NCBI GenBank assembly: GCA_964030785.1
Contig: OZ034970.1
Location: forward strand, 16,799,911-16,863,910
Source of the DNA: Siderastrea siderea
Taxonomy: Eukaryota > Cnidaria > Anthozoa > Scleractinia > Rhizangiidae
DNA: 64,000 nt
Direction: 5' to 3'
The translations under genes were made by a program, and so were the position numbers. Every line of letters begins with the position of its first letter. The first letter of the stretch is position 1. Shown here piece by piece: positions 46,232-57,259 of the stretch. Below the pieces are notes generated by a model. The model saw nothing but the letters and a program-made list of their open reading frames with translations, ran no database searches and was not told the DNA's origin.

Positions 46232-47269
46232 TGATGTAAAGCGAATGAGCCGAAGTTTACGAAGACCTGGCTTAGATGTCGTCTTACAAGGTGGCCACTG
46301 TTTTAATCATCATCCGTCCTTGCTACTCCCGAGAGAAGGCTGTTGTTTTGCCATCGGTTTCTTTCATTGTTGCGCTGAATATTTTCAAAAATTTTTACTT
46401 GACTTTACTACGGGAAAAAACAAATTGGATCAAACATCACCTAAAACGACTCAGGGATGCAGGGGACGCACAAAAGTTAAGTCCAACGGGCAAGGAAAGA
46501 AAATAAACGGTGTATAAGAGCGTTAAACAACGTGTAAATCTACGTTCATTAGTTAAGAGCGTTAAACACCGTGTAAATCTACGTTAGTTACACTTCGGTT
46601 CGGAGCACGACTTTCTTAACTCTTTATTTGCCCTGTAACTTAAAGCTGCGTTAAGAACCTTGAAGGAGGTATTCTTTTAGCAAAAAATTTCCAGAATTTC
46701 CACAACTCTTTCTCAAATGCAACGTTTCAGAAAGAAAGTCTAGACGTATGTCAAATAATTGCATCAAGATGCTTATTTGTAATCGTTACCTGTTTTAAGG
46801 AAAATATCGAGTTCAGAATTCGAAACAGAGAAAATTGCTGCTGGTTCCACCATTCTTTCAGGCACCACCCTCAAGCTCATCTATTGTTCATGAGTTTAAC
46901 GCTATTTTGTCCAAAAAGAGACTCTAAAAGCTTCCGAAAAATAGTTCAGGGTGTGTTCTTTAAAATGCCAGAGTAATACTTCGCGGGTGAAAACTTGTGC
47001 CATTTTATCTCGATAATTTTACGTGTGCTTGAAAGTTTCCTAAAACATTTTGGGGGTACTTTTTACCGGTAAGCTGGCTGATGCCGGGGCAGTATTATTT
47101 ATTTGAGCAAAGTTGTTTCATGGCTGACAGAACTAAACAGCCAGCGGGATGCATACGTATCAGTGAGAAATGCGTATTGACTTTGAAAAGTCTGTTCAGT
47201 CGCTACCAGGAGCAACTTGCATGGGTTTATTAAGGCAGCTATAGTTTCACAAGTACTCCTCTTGAACTT
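46232..47269. other. intergenic with a 40-bp direct repeat
   Basis: AAGAGCGTTAAACA(A/C)CGTGTAAATCTACGTT occurs twice in tandem at about 46515-46590. An open frame at 46276-46506 ends in a lysine-rich, RDAG-containing tail; no family recognised. Confidence 0.45.
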
Positions 47270-49018
47270 AATTAGCTTCCAAGAGAACACTACAAGAAGA
47301 GCGCTCGGTGAAAGTCGTGCGGAAGTCTTCTCTTCAGTTGAAGAAAAATAAGTCAACTTCACTGTTTGCTCAGCGGTCGGCATTGTGTTTTTGCCTTTAT
47401 GTTTTCCCTTGTTGTTTTTCATCTTTTGGCGAATTGCGCAGATAAAAGGTACTGTGTTTTAGGGGCCAATAAGTATGAAAGAGAGGTTTCAATTTCATAT
47501 TTATAATCCACAAATGCACTCCAGATTCTTCAAATTTAAGAATGTTTAGAACGGTTAAGATAAATACACAGAATTACTCACGAGGGGAAAAATAAGTTTT
47601 ATGAAAGCACGACCTTTCTCTCTCTTTTAGAATGCTTTTGAAATGGAAGTCACTAAAGTTTTTTTGGATTTTTTTTACATATAAAGACACCGTGTAGAGG
47701 ACAACGTTGAGGCAAACCATATACAAAGTTATAAACTGGCAGGACCACAGCGACAAGGCGTTGAGAGTTGCCGGATCTTAAGCAGACCTAGATCGGTAAA
47801 ACATTTGAAGTAAAAAAATTCACGGAACGACTGATCCTTAAGGCAGTTAAAGAAAGACACAGAAGACGAAATACATAAAGTCAAAAATGTATGTAACAAA
47901 AAATTGCCCAGGCAATTGAACGTGAAACCGAAGGTTTCAGTCAGACACTCGCGAACAGTATTGTATTTCCGATCTTTTGCAGTAAAATAAAGTAATCACT
48001 CCTATTTTAAAGTTACATGATGTCCTTTCCACATGTGGTATTTTCTTTTAGCGGGAAGGAAATGTATCAAAGGCTTACATCTGATGAAAAACCTTTCCCT
48101 TTGTAATTGGTTCTTCAGAGATTAGAAAAAGTAAACAAATCCCGGTGAAGCAACTTTCGTGGAAGAAAAACAAAAATGGCACCTAATAACCCGGCCGATG
48201 GTCTACAAAATCTTAAAAGAAAACCTTAACCTCCTTTCGATCAGGAAAAATGTCAGTAGCTTTTATAAACTGCAGCACAGCAACCGATGAAATGAAAACC
48301 GGGTCGACCAAACACTGAAGTAGTCCAGGCAGGCGAGTGGCCGATTGTGGTATAAACGCCACTGAGCAATCTTTGTATCCGAACGAAAAAGAACAAATCG
48401 AAAACATAACGCGAAATTTCGAATTTCGATTACAGGTCAGTTCGCTTCAGCGCCCCCGATCCCGTGCTATTTGTCAATATCCGAACTTGGTGTAATTAAA
48501 CCCAAAACGATAACCCGTTTAGATTAGAATGAGTTATATTTAGCTGTTGTAGATAAGCGACGTTTCCAGTTCATTCAAGCGAACAGCCAGTAGTCCGAGA
48601 TGATTTGTCAAGTCTTCAAAGTTAAATGACAGGATATTGAAACATTGTAAAAATCAAGGAAGACGGCGTAAGAAAAAAACATCTTTTATGCATACAGTTT
48701 GAAGCCCGACCAAAGCATAATAACAATAAACAATATAAAGCTGTGTTCTAGGGTGACTTTCGCGTACGGATTCACATGACCAACCCAAACATTATCGCAA
48801 ATTATTGTGGGACAATTCGAAACAATTTGCGGCGCTGTACAGAACATTTTCGGCTTTTTTAGAACACTTTTCGAAAGAATATCGCGCCCGAAAATAGCCG
48901 CGCAAAATTTTTGGGCCCAAAGAGTTTTCGGGTTTTTTGACAAACGAACACCAGTCTATTCTTGAGAGTTCCGCTGTTAGGCTGGCCTATATATCTATAT
49001 CTATCTATCTATCTATCT

Positions 49019-49056
<38 letters not shown>

Positions 49057-50700
49057 CCTTACGTTATTAGTATTTGGGAGAATGTTTCGCTTTCCCAGCG
49101 AGAATAAATTGATAATTTCAGATAATTGTATTGATTTACAATCAAAACTTAGACTTTCGCTACCTGTGGATTAACTCATGTGCATAACTCATTGAACAAT
49201 TTCGTAGTTCTCTTTATGTTATCGCAAATAAATGCATATTGTTGTGTGGGTGGATGGAACCCAAACTTAGTAAGCAATAAATTAAAGGTCTTTACACATC
49301 AAGCCCTTGTACATGTTGGTCCTACCAGTATACCTTATAGATTATTTTTTACTTCAACTTCTTTAATTTACGCAATTGATATTTCAGAAACATACAAGCG
49401 TGCGCAGAAGCATATTTTGTCGGATTTAAGACTCTTTCAATATTCCGACACATGTTGGATCGAAATTCATTTCATATTCAAAGTATTTGGCTGTGTTAGC
49501 CAGTATTAATCCCAATATCGGTTACCCACAACCGATGATTTAGTACCGTCATAACAAATATCTAGTATACAGCAACTGAAGAGTGATTGTGAATAGGCTA
49601 GTATATTCCTAAAATGGTGACCAACCAAATATCCTTCAATTATATTTTGAAAAGCAAATTTCTTGTAAGTACAAAACTGTCGGCAAGTAAGAAAAAGTAA
49701 TAAATATAAAGTGCGTTGCCAACTGGGAAAGGTCAGTAGACAATGCCATTTTAAAAAGGGACAATTTATCTCCTTAACAGCAATTTAGGTATTGTTATGT
49801 AAAGCATCATAAAAAATGGGATTTAGATTGGTTTCAATGTTCACTGACGACAACGACAAAGATACACTAAGAAAGCTCGCTACAATGTCTTTTGTCGTGA
49901 GGTCCATGTTTTAAAACCAAATTTTTTGTACAGAAGGCAAGCTTTCTTTTTGGGCGGGGGGGAACCGAAAAAAATATTATAAAATTAAAATGAGCGCGCT
50001 AACTACCGATGGGGTGGACGGAAAACAATCTCTCATAATTCTTAGATGAGAAACCACAAGCACATGATGTAGTGCGTGGTATAGTACGGTGGAAGTAGCA
50101 AGGAGTGAAAGGCCTACAAAACTTCTAACGATGGAAACATTTTTCCAATGTGGCCTCTTCAGATATTTTTGCCCTGACAAGTATGTCATTTCAGAATTGT
50201 TCCTTTTTAAAGGAAAGAAGAGATGCTTCTTTCAATATTGGCGGCAGAAATGGCTGGTTCTGTATCAAGTGCCAAGCCTAAAACGAGTTTTAGGTTTGGT
50301 GCTGTTGGTTGATATATATTGTGTTACCAAAGGCAAGACTTGTTTTGCACCGTCGTTTTTTGTTGAAGTGAAGATGTACGTATCCTGTGAATTTAATGGC
50401 TGATAAAGGTCGTCCAATCAGATTCTTTGGGTACCCTCTAGTAAGAAGTCGTGATTTAAATTAAAGCCAAGCCAGTTTGTTCGTAAGACTCTTAAGGCCT
50501 CGTCCTTCTGAATAATCCTTTTCTGACACCCTGTGGTTAACTAGAGGAGTAATGTATATATTGAAAGGTATCCAGTCGGCTTGAAATGCTTTTTTTTTAA
50601 TATCCAGGTTTGGATTGGTCATGAATTCGCTCGCCTTTGTTTACAGCTATATTCAGTATCTAAAAATTCAGCTGTAAACTCGATTGTGAGTTTGCTTCTT
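47270..50700. repeat. tandem segmental duplication, copy 1
   Basis: 3431 bp starting AATTAGCTTCCAAGAG, repeated in the same orientation from 50701. Substitutions are sparse and indels small, so the duplication is recent. The junction at 50698-50700 shares CTT with the start flank (47267-47269). Relative to copy 2 it lacks 1.37 kb at about 49943. Contains (CTAT)n/(TA)n at 48985-49056, longer than in copy 2. Confidence 0.92.
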
Positions 50701-51481
50701 AATTAGCTTCCAAGAGAATACTACAAGAAGAGCGCTCGGTGAAAGTCGTGCGGAAGTCTTCTTTTTGAAGAAAAATAAGTCAACTTCACTGTGTGCTCAG
50801 CGGTCGGCATTGTGTTTTTGCCTTTATGTTTTCCCTTGTTGTTTTTCATCTTTTGGCGAATTGCGCAGACAAAAGGTACTGTGTTTTAGGGGTCAATAAG
50901 TATGAAAGAGAGGTTTCATTTTCATTTTTATAATCCACAAATGCACTCCAGATTCTTCAAATTGAAGAATGTTTAGAACGGTTAAGATAAATACACAGAA
51001 TTACTCACGAGTAGAAAAATAAGTTTTATGATAGCACGACCTTTCTCTCTCTTTTAGAATGCTTTTGAAATGGAAGTCACTAAAGTTTTTTTGGATTTTT
51101 TTACATGTAAAGACACCGTGTAGAGGACAACGTTGAGGCAAACCATACAAAGTTATAAACTGGCAGGACCACAGCGACAAGGCGTTGAGAGTTACCGGAT
51201 CTTAAGCAGACCTCTTATTAGTGGATCGGTAAAACATTTGAACATGAAGTAAAAAAAATTCACGGAACGACTGATCCTTAAGGCAGTTAAAGAAAGACAC
51301 AGAAGACGAAATACATAAAGTCAAAAATGTATGTAACAAAAAATTGCCCAGGCAATTTAATGTGAAACCGAAAGTTTCAGTCAGACACTCGCGAACAGTA
51401 TTGTATTTCCGATCTTTTGCAGTAAAATAAAGTAATCACTCCTGTTTTAAAGTTACATGATGTCCTTTCCACATGTGGTAT

Positions 51482-51670
51482 TTTCTTTTAGCGGGAAGGA
51501 AATGTATCAAAGGCTTACATCTGATGAAAAACCTTTCCCTTTGTAATAATGGTTCTTCAGAGATTAGAAAAAGTAAACAAATCCCGGTGAAGCAACTTCG
51601 TGGAAGAAAAACAAAAATGGCACCTAATAACCCGGCCGATGGTCTACAAAATCTTAAAAGAAAACCTTAA
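51482..51670 (+). other. exon-like frame in duplication, disrupted in copy 1
   Basis: After TGGTATTTTCTTTTAG the frame opens as AGRKCIKGLHLMKN and ends QNLKRKP-TAA, a basic hydrophilic segment. The equivalent in copy 1 (48051-48229) has a two-base loss near 48104 and an extra T near 48151, so its frame is broken. No family recognised; it could be a terminal exon or chance. Confidence 0.2.
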
Positions 51671-53364
51671 CCTCCTTTCGGTCAGGAAAAATGTCAGTAG
51701 CTTTTATAAACTGCAGCGCAGCAACCGATGAAATGAAAACCGGGTCGACCAAACACTGAAGTAGTCCAGGCAGGCGAGTGGCCGACTGTGATATAAACGC
51801 CACTGAGCAATCTCTGTATCCGAACGAAAAAGAACAAATCGAAAACATAACGCGAGATTTCGACTTTCGATTACAGGTCAGTTCGCTTCAGCGCCCCCGA
51901 TCCCGTGTTATTTGTCAATATCCGAACTTGGCGTAAACCCAAAACGATAACCCGTTCAGATTAGAGTGAGTTATATTTAGCTGTTGTAGATAAGCGACGT
52001 TTCCAGTTCATTCAAGCGAACAGCCAGTAGTCCGAGATGATTTTCAAGTCTTGAAAGTTAAATGACAGGATATTGAAACATTGTAAAAATCAAGGAAGAC
52101 TGCGTAAGAAAAAAACATATTTTATGCATACAGTTTGAAGCCCGACCAAAGAAAAATAACAATAAACAATATAAAGTTGTGTTCTAGAGTGACTGTCGCG
52201 TACGGATTCACATGACCAACCCAAACATTTTCGCAAATTATTGTGGGACAATTCGAAACAATTTGCGGCGCTGTACAGAACATTTTCGGCTTTTTTAGAA
52301 CACTTTTCGAAAGAATATCGCGCCCGAAAATAGCCCCGCAAAATTTTTGGGCCCAAAGAGTTTTCGGGTTTTTTGACAAACGAACACCAGTTTATTCTTG
52401 AGAGTTCCGCTGTTAGGCTGGCCTATATATCTATATATATATCTATTACCTTACGTTATTAGTATTTGTGAGAACGTTTCGCTTTCCCAGCGAGAATAAA
52501 TTGATAATTTCAGTTAATTGTATTGATTTACAATCAAAACTAATAGACTTTCGCTACCTGTGGATTAACTCATGTGCATAACTCATTGAGCAATTTCGTA
52601 GTTCTCTTTATGTTATCGCAAATAAATGCATATTGTTGTGTGGGTGCGGTGTGGGTGGATGGAACCCAAACTTAGTAAGCAATAGAGGTCTTTACACATC
52701 AAGCCCTTGTACATGTTGGTCCTACCAGTATACCTTATAGATTATTTTTTACTTCAACTTCTTTAATTTACGCAATTGATATTTCAGAAACATACAAGCG
52801 TGCGCAGAAGCATATTTTGTCGGATTTAAGACTCTTTCAATATTCCGACACACGTTGGATCGAAAATTCATTTCATATTCAAAGACCGCTAAAAATGTGG
52901 AAATATTTGGCTGTGTTAGCCAGTATTAATCCCAATATCGGTTACCCACAACCGATCATTTAGTACCGTCATAACAAATATCTAGTATACAGCAACTGAA
53001 GAGTGATTGTGAATAGGCTAATATATTCCTAAAATGGTAACCAACCATTATATCCTTCAATTATATTTTGAAAAGCAAATTTCTTGTAACTACAAAACTG
53101 TCGGCAAGTAAGAAAAAGTAATAAATATAAAGTGCGTTGCCAACTGGGAAAGGTCAGTAGACAATGCCATTTTAAAAAAGGACAATTTATCTCCTTAACA
53201 GCAATTTAGGTATTGTTATGTAAAGCATCATAAAAAATGGGATTTAGATTGGTTTCAATGTTCACTGACGACAACGACAAAGATACACTAAGAAAGCTCG
53301 CTACAATGTCTTTTGTCGTGAGGTCCATGTTTTAAAACCAAATTTTTTGCACAGAAGGCAAGCT

Positions 53365-54736
53365 GTGATTTTGCTTCTACTATACCAAATAGTCGACATA
53401 TGAATAAAGGGGTTCTTTTCATTGTTTTCCGAGCAACAATTCTTGCCACCGCAACGACAGCGTGTAACCCTTTTTGTTTAACGCTGCCGAATATATAAAA
53501 AATCTTGTCAAACAATTTACGAAAAACTTCTTAATTTAAAAAGCAATTTAATAACGGTCATTTTTACCATTTTTGTTGTGTCCTTTAACATCTTAAATTA
53601 AATAAAACGAAATGTCTGTTTTTTAATCTCGTGATTGCCGTAGCAACCACGAGAGTTTGTGGGCAGTTGGCGCCAGCCACGTCAGCACATTCCTGAGGTT
53701 ATTTCCGTGTCGGTGTGTGTTCGTTGATGTTTGACAGATCTTTGCTATTCCCAACAAAGGAACGTCTGTAACATCGGGCTGTTTCGAAATGGACTTAAGA
53801 GCTGTTGTCGGAGAAAACCTGGCAAAATCCAAAAAACCTCAACGGAAGGGGTCAACAAAAGTACTTCATGCTAACACTGGACTCTTAAGGACGAATATCG
53901 TAGAGATAGCTCTTTATCTGTTCTGGCTTTGGAGATACAGCCCTCACTTTCTATGACCCTCGTGGGAATCATTTTTACACTAATAAGTTTAGCCAAGTTT
54001 CTAAAGTTGGTGAGACCCTTAGAATTAATTAAATGAAGTTCCAATTTTTTTGTGGTACAAACCAACACAGACGTATTTGTTAATGCCTTGAAGAGCGGCA
54101 AATAGTAACCAAATGCCAGTGTATAGCTTTACGTTTTGAGACCCATAGATTTCATATCTGCAAAAAAGTGCGAAATAGGCCATTTTTTAGTTGATCTACA
54201 ACAGACAACCATAGCTTGAAAAAATTGTGCTAGCAAAAAGACACCTTCACCCTTTCCCTCTTTCAAAATCAACAAGGATATTCTTGGGTCACTGAAACAG
54301 CAAGATGAAGGAATACTCAAATTTCTCCAAGGTATTCGATTTTGGCGTCAACAACACTCGAATCGGTCTATGCTTTGTATTAACTCATATTGAAACTCGT
54401 CTCGGTTAATCCACAGTACAATATAGTCCAGGTGTTAACAAAAGTTCCAAGACTGTGCAAAATGTTCTTGCGTTCTTTTAAAGCGATAAAAAGGATGAAC
54501 TGAATGCTCATTCGAGAAAATAAACAGAACTGACGCCATCTTGAATATTTTATTAAAATAAGAAAACCGGCTCAGCGGTAACCCAATTTTTGTATATATG
54601 CATTTGGCAGCGAGATATCTCGGAATAAAGTTAATTTATTGTTCGTTGGCGCTGTGATATCTTTATGGTTTGATTTAACCCATGTTTTGGACAAGTACAA
54701 AGTTTGAAATATCAGACGTTTACTAGACTAACCTGC
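53365..54736. other. unique block present only in copy 2
   Basis: About 1.37 kb with no terminal inverted repeats or target duplication. In copy 1 the flanks join at GCAAG-CTTTC, with only CT shared. This fits a deletion from copy 1 better than an insertion into copy 2. A small plus-strand frame (53789-53956, starting MDLRAVVGENLAKSKK) is present without known relatives. Confidence 0.7.
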
Positions 54737-55508
54737 CTTTCTTTTGGGGGGGGGGGGAACCGAAAAAAATATTATAAAATTAAAATGAGCGCGCTAACTA
54801 CCGATGGGGTGGACGGAAAACAATCTCTCATACATTTTCTTAGATGAGAAACCACAAGCACATGATGTACTGCGTGGTAAAGTACGGTGGAAGTAGCAAG
54901 GAGTGAAAGGCCTACAAAACTTCTAACGATGGAAACATTTTTCCAATGTGGCCTCTTCAGATATTTTTGCCCTGACAAGTATGTCATTTCAGAATTGTTC
55001 CTTTTTAAAGGAAAGAAGAGATGCTTCTTTCAATATTGGCGGCAGAAATGGCTGGTTCTGTATCAAGTGCCAAGCCTAAAACGAGTTTTAGGTTTGGTGC
55101 TGTTGGTTGATATATATTGTGTTACCAAAGGCAAGACTTGTTTTGCACCGTCGTTTTTTGTTGAAGTGAAGATGTGCGTATCCTGTGAATTTAATGGCTG
55201 ATAAAGGTCGTCCAATCAGATTCTTTGGGTACCCTCTAGTAAGAAGTCGTGATTTAAATTAAAGCCAAGCCGGTTTGTTCGTAGGACTCTTAAGGTCTCG
55301 TCCTTCTGAATAATTCTTTTCTGACACCCTGTGGTTAACTAGAGGAGTAATGTATATATTGAAAGGTATCCAGTCGGCTTGAAATACTTTTTTTTTAATA
55401 TCCAGGTTTGGATTGGTCATGAATTCGCTGGCCTTTGTTTACAACTATATTCAGTATCTAAAAATTCAGCTGTAAACGTGATTGTAGGGTAATGTGAGTT
55501 TGCTTCTT

Positions 55509-56010
55509 CGATGAACATTTTCTTTATCAGATTTACTAATAACCCACAGAGAAAGAATATCGTCAATATGACAACGTTTCTAAACCGTGGTTTTATGACC
55601 CTTCCACCACGAATTGCCCCTCTATCTCCCATTTCTGGAAAGAAGGAGTTCTAAGATGTTGCCCGAGACAAAGCATTTACTTACAAATATGATATAAAAT
55701 GTTGATGTTTTTACTCGGGTTAGTCAGTCTGTGGCACAATCTAAATTTTTGGATGTTCGTAGGTAGCCCAGTCTCCGTACAGTGGGCCCAGTATTCAACT
55801 ATGGCAATACGTTTGTTATCCATAAAATATTTCATCAACCAAATGACACATACTTATCTCAGTAGAATCATTTTAGTAGTTAAGTGTTCGATTTGGAATT
55901 TTAAAGGGTCTTAACAGCACCGAATACGAGCATGTAATTATCATCAAAGTGATGCAAACAAGCACACGGAAAGTTATTTTCCTCGAATAATAACTAAGGC
56001 CATTTAACAT
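55509..56010. other. intergenic
   Basis: AT-rich sequence between the duplication and the 56-kb repeats. No gene recognised. Confidence 0.4.
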
Positions 56011-56019
56011 GATAAAGGA

Positions 56020-56665
56020 CAGTTAAAGTAGTAAAAAAAAATTTTTTTTGAAACTTGTACGATAATTTTGTACATCAGCAAAATTTGGACGGAATCGGAG
56101 TACCCGATAACTTGGAACTTGTGAAGATTTGTAACACCCACTGCTCTAAATTCAAATTCAAATGTATGATTGTAGCTTAAAAGCTTTTTTTACTATCCTC
56201 ACACCAAATATCTTGATTTTTCCTCGAAGATATTGCACGTAACAGACCCTTGGCTGAACAACATTAACTCCACATTAATTGCTCAGTGAAAAGCGTCAAA
56301 TTTGAGCCTCAAAGTTTTACTTAGCTGAACCAAAGGACGCCGTTTTAAGAACAGTAAAAGTAATAAAATAAATCTATGAAACGTATACCATAATTTTGTA
56401 CATCAGCAAAAATCTGGTCAGAATCGAAGCACCCTATAACTTGGAACTGAGTGAAGATTTCTAAAACCTGCTATTTTAAATTCAAATTGCAATTGAAATG
56501 TATGATTTTAGCTTACAGGCTTTTTCTACTATCTTCACCCCAAATATCCTGTTTTTTTCCTTTAAGATATTGCATGTAACAGACCATTAGTTGAACGACA
56601 TTAAATGCGCAGCGAGAGGCGTCGAAATTGACCCTCGAAAGGTCACTTACCTGAATAGAAAGGCG
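56020..56665. repeat. diverged tandem repeat, period ~327 bp
   Basis: Two copies share ATAATTTTGTACATCAGCAAAA (56063 and 56390), ATAACTTGGAACT..GTGAAGATTT, AAATGTATGATT(G/T)TAGCTTA and GATATTGCA(C/T)GTAACAGACC in the same order and spacing. Identity looks near 80%, so the event is old. Confidence 0.8.
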
Positions 56666-56879
56666 CATTTCCAAGTCAAAATTGAGCCTATAGTCCGCTA
56701 AAACAATCAATCTAAAGCTGAACTAAATGGCTTCTCAGTTCGGAATATACGGTTTTCCAAAACGCAACAGTGCTACAAAAAATTTGAGTGAAGGTTTTAT
56801 TGGTCGATTACTGTGTATCGCCGGAAACTCAGCAGCTTAGAATACACCAGTGTGCAAACTTCCACTGTACTTTTTTCAG

Positions 56880-57178
56880 ATATTAAACCAGAATTCGAAC
56901 CAAACACGAACTTGATATTGTTACTCGACTTTAAGCAACGACGACGGCAACGTAAAGAAAGACGTCATTTAAAACTGTGTAGCTCGGTTCTTTTATTCTG
57001 CCTCGCGATTATTTCAACTCTTTTAATTTGTCTATTTTGGCGGACGATCCGGGAACTAAACTCGTGGCGACGTCGCTTAAGTCCAGAAGAGAAAGAAAAA
57101 GTTACCGTCGTGTGCTCCCGTTCTACCAAAAACCTTAAAGCTGGTCATTTCACGTTGTTGATTTGCAGAGCGTGGTAA
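56880..57178 (+). CDS. possible exon of a single-pass membrane protein
   Basis: A strong acceptor (CACTGTACTTTTTTCAG, ending at 56879) leads into a frame that is open to TAA at 57176. It reads an acidic/polar start (DIKPEFEPN), a very basic cluster (KQRRRQRKERRH), a hydrophobic helix of about 22 residues (LCSSVLLFCLAIISTLLICLFW) and then another basic stretch. This looks like a juxtamembrane-plus-transmembrane segment. No donor, start exon or known family was identified, so it could be a chance frame. Confidence 0.28.
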
Positions 57179-57259
57179 AGAAGTGTACTTAAATGTATAA
57201 CGCACGTGCAGATCCATTTTGCTCTTTAAGGCCTATTGTTTTTTCACGTTCTCGTTGCC

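Larger units (their letters stand above)
50701..55508. repeat. tandem segmental duplication, copy 2
   Basis: 4808 bp matching copy 1 end to end, apart from a 1.37-kb unique block (53365-54736) and small indels such as GTAGGGTAAT near 55485. Its TA tract (52427-52445) is short. Confidence 0.92.

Noticed and set aside
48213..48407. 64-codon minus frame also open in copy 2 (51654-51848), and the 85-codon pair at 48686-48943 / 52122-52379
   Set aside because: Recent duplication explains why both stay open; the few differences are mostly amino-acid changing and no family is recognised.
50089..50403. 104-codon plus frame, also at 54887-55201
   Set aside because: No ATG start at the beginning, no known domain, and conserved only because the duplication is recent.
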